Shown in pieces: positions 57,243 through 64,000 of a stretch of 64,000 bases of DNA (its first letter is position 1; each line of letters starts with the position of its first letter). The stretch comes from an uncultured Bacteroidales bacterium (GTDB taxonomy: Bacteria; Bacteroidota; Bacteroidia; Bacteroidales; P3). The stretch is from positions 1 through 64,000 of the forward strand of contig CAMIVE010000004.1 in NCBI GenBank assembly GCA_946401725.1, written 5' to 3'. A program made the translations under genes and the position numbers. Below the pieces are notes generated by a model. The model was not told the DNA's origin, ran no database searches, and saw nothing but the letters and a program-made list of their open reading frames with translations.

Positions 57243-58643
57243 TTAGTATCCTAGTATTTTCAGCATGGATTTGTGGCTTTGCTCTTTGGCGAAGAGCTTG
57301 GTGGAGTAGTCGCCGTTCTCGTCTTTGTCGATGATGATATGCTTGGGCGCGGGGATAAGACAGTGCTGTATGCCGCCATACCCACCGAGGCTCTCCTGAT
57401 AAGCGCCTGTGTGGAAGAAACCGATGTAGAGCGGCTCGTCTTTCTGCAGTTTGGGCAAGAAGATGGCATTGGCATGGGAGTCGGCATTGTAGTAGTCCTC
57501 ACTGTCACAGGTGAGTCCGCCGAGGAACACCCGCTGGTATTCGCAATCCCAGTGGTTGACGGGAAGCATGATGAAACGCTGGTTGATACCCCAAGTGTCG
57601 GGCAGCGTGGTGATGAACGACGAGTCGATCATGTACCACAACTCGCGGTCGTTCTGCTGTTTCTGATCCATTATACTGTAGAGGGTGGCACCGCTCTCGC
57701 CCACAGTAAAAGAGCCGAACTCGGTGAAAATATTGGGTTCGTCGACACCACGAATGGTGCAGATATTTTTTATCTGGGCAAGGATCTCTTCCGCCATGTA
57801 TTCGTAGTCGTAGTTGGCAGCCAACGAGTTCTTGATGGGGAATCCGCCGCCGATATTGAGTGAATCGAGCTCCGGACAGACGTGCTTCAAGTCGCAATAC
57901 ACATTGACACACTTGGACAACTCATTCCAGTAGTAAGCGGTGTCACGGATGCCGGTGTTGATGAAGAAATGCAGCATCTTGAAAGTGAACTTGGGATTGT
58001 CCTTGATGCATTCCTCGTAAAAAGAGACGATATCATTGTAGCGGATACCCAGTCGCGAGGTATAGAAGTCGAACTTCGGCTCTTCCTCAGCAGCAATACG
58101 GATACCGATCTTCATGGGCACCTCGGGGTCTTGCACAGCTTCGTCAAGCAGTCCCATCTCATGCTTGTTGTCGAGGATGGGAACTATATTATGGAATCCG
58201 TCCTTGTAGAGCTCTGCGATATTGTCGATGTACTGCTGCCGTTTGAAACCGTTGCTGACAATGAAGATATTCTTATCAATAAGCCCTGAATTATACAATT
58301 CCTGAATCAGATTGATGTCAAAAGCGCTGGAGGTCTCCAGATTGATATCGTTCTTCAGCGCTTCCTCCATGACGAAGCTGAAATGACTGCTTTTGGTACA
58401 GTAGCAGTAGTTGTATGTACCTTTATAGTCGGTTTTGGCGATGGCAACATTGAAAAGCCTCTTGGCACGCTGGATCTGTGAACTTATTTTAGGCAGATAG
58501 GTGATTTTTAAGGGTGTCCCGTACTGCTTGATAACTTCCATCAAAGGAATATCATGGAAGTAGAGTTCCCCATCCTCGGTGCGAAACTCGTCTTGCGGAA
58601 ACTCAAAAGTCTGGTCGATTAAATCGTAGTACTTGTTTTTCAT
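57243..58643 (-). CDS. Arginine decarboxylase-type, PLP fold III decarboxylase
   Basis: YNYCYCTKSSHFSFVMEEALKNDINLETSSAFDINLI, LNIGGGFPIKNS, TEFGSFTVGESGATLYSI, FFHTGAYQESLGGYGGIQHCLIP. Confidence 0.88.
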   Translation of the reverse strand: MKNKYYDLIDQTFEFPQDEFRTEDGELYFHDIPLMEVIKQYGTPLKITYLPKISSQIQRAKRLFNVAIAKTDYKGTYNYCYCTKSSHFSFVMEEALKNDINLETSSAFDINLIQELYNSGLIDKNIFIVSNGFKRQQYIDNIAELYKDGFHNIVPILDNKHEMGLLDEAVQDPEVPMKIGIRIAAEEEPKFDFYTSRLGIRYNDIVSFYEECIKDNPKFTFKMLHFFINTGIRDTAYYWNELSKCVNVYCDLKHVCPELDSLNIGGGFPIKNSLAANYDYEYMAEEILAQIKNICTIRGVDEPNIFTEFGSFTVGESGATLYSIMDQKQQNDRELWYMIDSSFITTLPDTWGINQRFIMLPVNHWDCEYQRVFLGGLTCDSEDYYNADSHANAIFLPKLQKDEPLYIGFFHTGAYQESLGGYGGIQHCLIPAPKHIIIDKDENGDYSTKLFAKEQSHKSMLKILGY

Positions 58644-58718
58644 TTTGCAAAAACTTTTTAGTTAAACCACCTTCATCTGCTCCAATCCGATCGAGTCGGA
58701 TGAATCAATTTCAGGTTG

Positions 58719-58726
58719 CAAATGTA
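58719..58726 (-). promoter_or_regulatory. Bacteroidota -7 box TACATTTG for the decarboxylase gene
   Basis: Minus-strand TAnnTTTG 76-83 bp upstream of 58643. Confidence 0.5.
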
Positions 58727-58854
58727 CAATAATTTCACAAAAACCAGCCCTTTTTTGTCTACTTTTTTTTGCTTATTTTCCTCTCCTTACACTCGATTAT
58801 TCAATTATCCATTTGATTTACATATTTTTATCAAAAAATAGTCACAATACAAAA

Positions 58855-58898
58855 CAAGTCATCCGGATGGGGCACGAAGCGCGCATCCGGATGACTTG
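58855..58898 (-). terminator. Strong hairpin terminator downstream of the C25 peptidase gene
   Basis: Perfect 15-bp stem CAAGTCATCCGGATG / CATCCGGATGACTTG, 14-nt loop; followed on the minus strand by TTTTGTATTG. Confidence 0.85.
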
Positions 58899-58922
58899 GA
58901 TTGCGGTTTTAATAAAAAACCG

Positions 58923-61900
58923 TTATTTTTTAATAAATTTCTTCACCATCTTGTTGCCTTCGGCATCGGTGGCAACAAGGAGATACACACCCTTTTCAAA
59001 TGACTGGACATCGAGCATCACCCGATCGCCCTGGGTCTGCCGGCGCATAATCTCCCGTCCTGTGATGTCGAGAACGACGATCCCGCTCAGGTCCTTACCC
59101 TGGACTGTGACCTGTCCGTCGGCAGGATTGGGGAAGAGTTGGAGGTTGATTTCGCTTCCGGGGGTGTTGATACCTATGGTGCCGTTTACGGTGACGGTAG
59201 TGGAGGCTTCAGCGCTGCAATTGCCATTGTATCCCGTCACACTGTAAATGGTGGTCTCGGTGGGATACACGTCGATAGAAGGATTCGTCGAGCCCGTGCT
59301 CCACAGATAACGTTGGGCGCCGCTGGCCTCCAAACGGACGGATTCACCCGCGCGGATGGTCACATCGCCACCGAGGATAGCCACTTGGGGGGCTTCCAAG
59401 ACCACCAGCGTCAGATAGGTAATCTCTGTCGCTGACGAGTCGCTGAAGATATGACTGCCGGTAAGCGCTTCGGTGTTGATGGTGTCGTTGAGGAAAGTGT
59501 ACGGCGTGCCTTGACAGACGCTGTCGAGCAGGTAGCGGAACGCGGTGCCGTTGAGGGGCAGGTGAAGGTTGTCAATCCATGCACAGTCGCTGCCCGAGCG
59601 CTGGGAATAGTCCTTCTCGTAGCTGAATTTGAAGGTATGCGTGCCTTGGGGTACAAAGAACGCACTGCGGCTCCAGTTATTGTTGGTGCCGCTAAGTTCC
59701 ATCATCATCTGACCGTCGATGTAGAACCGGAAGAAGTCATAGTTGGTCTCTGACGAGACATTCTTGTAGAAGGTGATGCTGTCGTCGGCTGTAGAGGTCC
59801 AGACCACACTGATTTCCGACGTATTACCATTGCCGCTGTTGCCGCTCCATGAACTGGTACTCCAGGTGCGTGAACGCATGCAGTAGGTACCTTCATAGGC
59901 GTTCTGGTTGGTAATTTCCCAAGGATACTCACCTTGGGTCCACGGTGTGCTGCCGAAGGTTCCCTCTTCAAAGGTGATGAGACTATTGTCAACACCAAAG
60001 GTAAGTTTAATGGTATCCATGGCGGTCTTGAATCCATCGCTGATGGTTTGGATGATGGGAACAGTGCGGTTGGTGGGGACTGCTCCAGTAGGCGTAAGGG
60101 TATAGAAGTCTGTAATCGACTGGCCTGCGTTGACATTTGCAATATTGTGGCTCGGATTGTCGATGCAGATGGCGGGATCGAGGCAGGTGAGCGTGATGAC
60201 GCCGTTCTCGAGGGAGGCATGACCCTGGTTCCTGTTCGTCACAGTGAGTGTGAAGCTGGAATCAGCCGTGTGATTCTCAGCAAGCGAATGGCTTTCGTAG
60301 TGGATGTCGGAGGCGTGGATGGGGAAACTGAAGGTGCCGACGGAGCGGTCGTCGACTGTGTTGCCCCAGCGGACGATTACTTTGACGACAGCGTTTGACA
60401 TGTCGGCAGCGGTGCCCCACACATGGCTGGAGCATACACTGCTGAGGTGGAGTTCCTGTCCGGTAGCCAGTCCTGTACCCAGGTCGATGATGCCGGTGGT
60501 GTCGATTTGAATGCTGCCGTTGGGGCTCTGGAACTCGATAGTGACATTCGACGCATTGTCAACGCCGACATTCTGCAGGGTGACGTTGAAGTTCACGTCG
60601 CCATTGGCAGTCAGCTGGCTGTTGGCAGTGAAGGAAGTGACACTGACATAAGGGCCATTGGCAATGACATTCACATTCTGGATGAAGGGCCGGTAGCCCT
60701 GGGCGGTGATAACCACTTCGTAGAGGCCGGGATTGCCGAGGGGGTCGAAACTCAAGGTTGCATTGCCGTTGGCATCGGCGAAGGCGGCGCCCACCAATTC
60801 ATGGTTGGCGTCGGTGAAACCGATATAGGCATAAGGCACAGCGGTGATGCTCATGCTGGAGCTTCCCACAGAAGCGGCTCCCGGAACGTTGGCAGTCATC
60901 GTGAGGGCCTGTCCGTGGATGTAAGGCTTCAGCGAGGGGTCGCCCATCAGGTGATAGATCTGCCAATAGTATTCTTTCATGCCTGACGAAGAACTGCTCG
61001 ATTCGACAGCCATATTGCCTGCATGAATCATAGCGCCCATGGAGGTATACCATTTATTGTAACCCTCCCCGTGCGAATGGAAGAGTTGGTCATACATACC
61101 CAGATTCGAAGCATTGTAGGAGGGATCCATGGTGTTGCTGATATTGCTGCGCACACCCACCGACCAGTAGAAGTCCTCCGTCCAATAGGTGGAGTTGCTG
61201 CCGCCGATATAGCCTACAGCGCCGGCATTGTTGCCCTTGCGAAGCAGCGCCTCGCCAAGACAAGCATCCACCTGGAAGCTGTTGGTCAGGCAGCAGTTGC
61301 CAATCATCACCATCGGCTTGTTGTTGTTGGTCATCTGGGCGACGTGGCTGGTTGTAAAGCTGGGATCACCCCACGAGGTTTCCGAACCATGCGCCGTATA
61401 GTTGACATAGCCACACCCGTTGTTGTAAAGGGTGCGCAGCGCAGCGGCGGTACCGTTGGCTTGCGAGCTACCAGTCACCGTCACACCTGTCGGTGCAAAA
61501 CTGGTGTTGTTTTTATAGTATACGATATTGGTAAATCCGTTGGCTGCAGTGACGTAGGTCTTTGCCACATAGTCCATGTCCGGGTCCCCATAAGTGTAGG
61601 CGTTATCGCCAGTGTAGCCTCCGTCGACACCAGCGATCAGGGCAGCCGTGGAGAGGTAGGAATCGTCGGGGAAAGTATACTGTTCGTACATCAGCGTCTT
61701 GGAGATCTGGGGCTCCAATTGGGCAATATTCTGTGCCGAGAAACGTCCATAGTAGCAGTCGGGCAGGTAGTCGTTGCCCGTCCAGCAGCAATAGCTGAGA
61801 TCGCTGTACTGCTGTTCCGTACTGTAAGGGTTCGAACTCAGATAGAAGGCTGGCACTTGATCCACGTCGCCGACAAAGAGGACGTATGTGGGGGCGGGGG

Positions 61901-62762
61901 CTGCCGCAGTGGCGTTGTTGTAGAGCCCCTGCAAATAGGCTTGGATGCTTGCAGTGGTGCTTCCCACATTGGCGTCGTCGGTATAGACCAAGTCGACCAG
62001 AAAGCCCTGACGGCGTTTCCATGTGGCGAACTCGTCGAGTTGTCCGCGGAAGGAGCTATGGGCAACAATGGTGTAACGCAGCGGAGCGGTAGTGTAGTTG
62101 TCCTTGGCACCGATGGTGTTGATCACCCCTTGCATGCTGTTGAAAGCAGGGCTGGCATAGCGCTGCTGCATATCGCGGGTTGCAGCGATATCGGGATTCT
62201 TCTGCCGGACACTTACGGTAAGGCTCTTAACGACGATCACCTGATTGGTTACCGGATTCCAACGCACGGGATTGAACACCACACGTGCCAGGTTGCGGTT
62301 GCGGGACACACCCAAGGATTGCAGCTCGATGGGGTCTGCTCCACAGAAAGCATCGGTGGTATAGGCGGTCACATCCTTGACCAGTCTGACAGGCGAGTTG
62401 TCGCTTTTGCTGCGAGAGGGCTGTGCGGGCATGACTTCGTGGTTGATACCGAGCGTCGCACCGTCAAGGGTGTCGCAGGTCATTGATTCCACCGTGTAGG
62501 TCAGTCCTTCACCCAGGGCCACCTCGATGAGTTTCACCATGGCGGGCAGTGCCGGTTTTCCTGCCACACTTTGAGAGCCGAAACCGGTCATCTGAATGGT
62601 TGAATAGTAGTCGTCCAGGAACTTCATGTCCGAGACATTGGGCTCCGGAGCGGAGAAGCTGATGCGGACTTGCGAGTAGTCGCTTTGTTTCACTTGGTAA
62701 TTCTGTGCCGAAAGGCTGAAAGCGAGGCCCAGAATTGACAAAAGGGTGAGCAGTTTTTTCAT
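58923..62762 (-). CDS. Gingipain-like C25 family cysteine peptidase with T9SS sorting domain
   Basis: YVNYTAHGSETSWGDPSFTTSHVAQMTNNNKPMVMIGNCCLTNSF carries the C25 His and Cys regions; LMGDPSLKPYIHG; C-terminal LQLFPNPADGQVTVQ...FEKGVYLLVATDAEGNKMVKKFIKK CTD. Confidence 0.92.
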   Translation of the reverse strand: MKKLLTLLSILGLAFSLSAQNYQVKQSDYSQVRISFSAPEPNVSDMKFLDDYYSTIQMTGFGSQSVAGKPALPAMVKLIEVALGEGLTYTVESMTCDTLDGATLGINHEVMPAQPSRSKSDNSPVRLVKDVTAYTTDAFCGADPIELQSLGVSRNRNLARVVFNPVRWNPVTNQVIVVKSLTVSVRQKNPDIAATRDMQQRYASPAFNSMQGVINTIGAKDNYTTAPLRYTIVAHSSFRGQLDEFATWKRRQGFLVDLVYTDDANVGSTTASIQAYLQGLYNNATAAAPAPTYVLFVGDVDQVPAFYLSSNPYSTEQQYSDLSYCCWTGNDYLPDCYYGRFSAQNIAQLEPQISKTLMYEQYTFPDDSYLSTAALIAGVDGGYTGDNAYTYGDPDMDYVAKTYVTAANGFTNIVYYKNNTSFAPTGVTVTGSSQANGTAAALRTLYNNGCGYVNYTAHGSETSWGDPSFTTSHVAQMTNNNKPMVMIGNCCLTNSFQVDACLGEALLRKGNNAGAVGYIGGSNSTYWTEDFYWSVGVRSNISNTMDPSYNASNLGMYDQLFHSHGEGYNKWYTSMGAMIHAGNMAVESSSSSSGMKEYYWQIYHLMGDPSLKPYIHGQALTMTANVPGAASVGSSSMSITAVPYAYIGFTDANHELVGAAFADANGNATLSFDPLGNPGLYEVVITAQGYRPFIQNVNVIANGPYVSVTSFTANSQLTANGDVNFNVTLQNVGVDNASNVTIEFQSPNGSIQIDTTGIIDLGTGLATGQELHLSSVCSSHVWGTAADMSNAVVKVIVRWGNTVDDRSVGTFSFPIHASDIHYESHSLAENHTADSSFTLTVTNRNQGHASLENGVITLTCLDPAICIDNPSHNIANVNAGQSITDFYTLTPTGAVPTNRTVPIIQTISDGFKTAMDTIKLTFGVDNSLITFEEGTFGSTPWTQGEYPWEITNQNAYEGTYCMRSRTWSTSSWSGNSGNGNTSEISVVWTSTADDSITFYKNVSSETNYDFFRFYIDGQMMMELSGTNNNWSRSAFFVPQGTHTFKFSYEKDYSQRSGSDCAWIDNLHLPLNGTAFRYLLDSVCQGTPYTFLNDTINTEALTGSHIFSDSSATEITYLTLVVLEAPQVAILGGDVTIRAGESVRLEASGAQRYLWSTGSTNPSIDVYPTETTIYSVTGYNGNCSAEASTTVTVNGTIGINTPGSEINLQLFPNPADGQVTVQGKDLSGIVVLDITGREIMRRQTQGDRVMLDVQSFEKGVYLLVATDAEGNKMVKKFIKK

Positions 62763-62818
62763 CTATTTTTTTATTTATTTTGTATATTTTTCTTTCAAAT
62801 TATTGTATTTCCTTCAAA

Positions 62819-63511
62819 TCAACCAGCCACCTCTCTGAAATCGGCCCAGACCGGTTCCTCGGGTGGGGGCGCTACAATGGTGGTCTCCTCTTTTCTGACA
62901 GGATGGAGAAAGGTAAGGCTGCGCGCATGCAGCGAGATGCCGCCGTCGGGATTGGAACGTTCGGCACCGTATTTCAAATCGCCTTTAATGTGGCATCCGA
63001 TATGGGCCAGCTGGGCACGTATCTGGTGATGCCGACCCGTGTGCAGATCCACCTCTATCAGATGATAGCCTCCCCCGCTGACACCTACAAGGCGATAGTC
63101 AAGCACCGCCATCTTGGCGTTGGCGGTACCCTCTTTCACCACATAGGTGCGGTTGTTTTTCTCATTGCGGAGCAGCCAATCCTCCAGACGGCCGCTTGTC
63201 TGCGGCGGCGCCTCTTTGCATAACGCCCAGTAGGTCTTCTGCATCTCACGGCTTTTCACCGCTTCGTTCATACGACTCAGCGCCTTGCCGGTTTTAGCGA
63301 AAAGCACCACGCCGCTGACCGGCCGGTCCAGCCGGTGGATAACCCCGCAGAACACATTGCCAGGCTTGCCGTCGCGTTCCTTCAGAAAAGCCTTGATCAT
63401 ATCGGGCAGGGCGGGGTCGCCGGTCTTGTCGCCTTGCACAATCTGCCCGCAGCGTTTGTTCAACGCCAGCAGATGGTTGTCTTCATAAAGGATCTGGTCG
63501 ACAAGAGACAT
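62819..63511 (-). CDS. RluA-family RNA pseudouridine synthase
   Basis: ILYEDNHLLALNKRCGQIVQGD, GVIHRLDRPVSGVVLFAKT, VDLHTGRHHQIRAQLAHIGCHIKGDLKYGA. Confidence 0.93.
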   Translation of the reverse strand: MSLVDQILYEDNHLLALNKRCGQIVQGDKTGDPALPDMIKAFLKERDGKPGNVFCGVIHRLDRPVSGVVLFAKTGKALSRMNEAVKSREMQKTYWALCKEAPPQTSGRLEDWLLRNEKNNRTYVVKEGTANAKMAVLDYRLVGVSGGGYHLIEVDLHTGRHHQIRAQLAHIGCHIKGDLKYGAERSNPDGGISLHARSLTFLHPVRKEETTIVAPPPEEPVWADFREVAG

Positions 63512-63537
63512 GGGTGAGAGGGTTTAAGAGTTTAAAG

Positions 63538-63681
63538 GTTTTAAAGGTTTGAAAGGTTTGAAAGGTTGAAAAGGTTTGAAAGGTTTGAAAGGTTTGAAAG
63601 GTTGAAAAGGTTTTAAAGGTTTGAAAGGTTTGAAAGGTTTGAAAGGTTGAAAAGGTTTTAAAGGTTTAAAAGGTTTAAAAG
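63538..63681. repeat. Array of sixteen 9-bp units (consensus GGTTTGAAA) with 45-bp higher-order duplication
   Basis: Unit order A B B C B B B C A B B B C A D D where A=GGTTTTAAA, B=GGTTTGAAA, C=GGTTGAAAA, D=GGTTTAAAA; the 45-bp block BBBCA is perfectly duplicated at 63574-63618 and 63619-63663. Confidence 0.93.
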
Positions 63682-63714
63682 GGTTGCTGTTTTATGTATT
63701 TATTTTCATTTGGC

Positions 63715-64000
63715 TTATCGTTTCAATTTGGCGATGGGGGTTACGCCGTTGCGCACCACATCCTCCAGTCCGACAGTGATCTCGGTATCCAAAGGCAGGA
63801 AGAGATCCACTCGCGAGCCGAATTTGATGAAGCCCAGTTCCTGGTTCTGTTTCACCTTCTCGCCTTCACGGGCGTAGCACACTATACGGCGGGCCATCAC
63901 ACCTGCCACCTGACGCATCAGTATCTTTTGTCCGTTGGACAGCAACATACCGACACTGGCGCGTTCATTCATAATGGACGACTTGGGATAGGAAGCTACG
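63715..64000 (-). CDS. psd: Phosphatidylserine decarboxylase family protein (C-terminal part; N-terminus off the right edge)
   Basis: NERASVGMLLSNGQKILMRQVAGVMARRIVCYAREGEKVKQNQELGFIKFGSRVDLFLP matches the Psd C-terminal region; reading frame continues past the window edge. Confidence 0.88.
   Translation of the reverse strand, partial: VASYPKSSIMNERASVGMLLSNGQKILMRQVAGVMARRIVCYAREGEKVKQNQELGFIKFGSRVDLFLPLDTEITVGLEDVVRNGVTPIAKLKR

Noticed and set aside
61023-62486. 487-aa plus-strand ORF
   Set aside because: Antisense to the C25 peptidase catalytic region.
63538-63681. CRISPR array
   Set aside because: Units are 9 bp and contiguous with no unique spacers; no cas genes nearby.

Overview
This looks like a chromosomal window from a Bacteroidales-type (Bacteroidota) genome. 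The support is TAnnTTTG-type -7 promoter boxes, type IX secretion (T9SS) C-terminal sorting domains, a PorP/SprF homologue, a TamB gene divergent from tsaD, and GH92/GH3 enzymes. Most of it is housekeeping or envelope content: argF (partial), arcC, an ECF sigma/anti-sigma pair, an M48 protease, fba, phoH, ispE, a ROK kinase, GH92, a UvrD/AddA-like helicase, GT9, tamB, tsaD, PorP/SprF plus an OmpA/PD40 protein, kdsA, fadD-like, GH3, purE, ileS, mnmD, an FKBP PPIase, an arginine decarboxylase, a gingipain-like C25 peptidase, an RluA-family synthase and psd (partial). I saw no rRNA, tRNA, CRISPR array, IS element, prophage or reverse transcriptase. The items I would look at first are: (a) a ~1 kb module with an S23/bAvd-like four-helix-bundle gene, lying between arcC and argF and bounded by 16-bp inverted repeats; (b) a 16-unit 9-bp tandem array with 45-bp higher-order structure at 63.5 kb, with a related inverted copy at 20.1 kb; (c) a three-gene surface cluster at 48.7-52.1 kb headed by a protein with an N-terminal Cys-rich domain and an internal signal-peptide-like segment; (d) a tandem pair of small Cys-patterned lipoproteins; (e) an M48 protease with two exported partners. 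All calls come from reading motifs and the supplied ORF translations; no database search was run.
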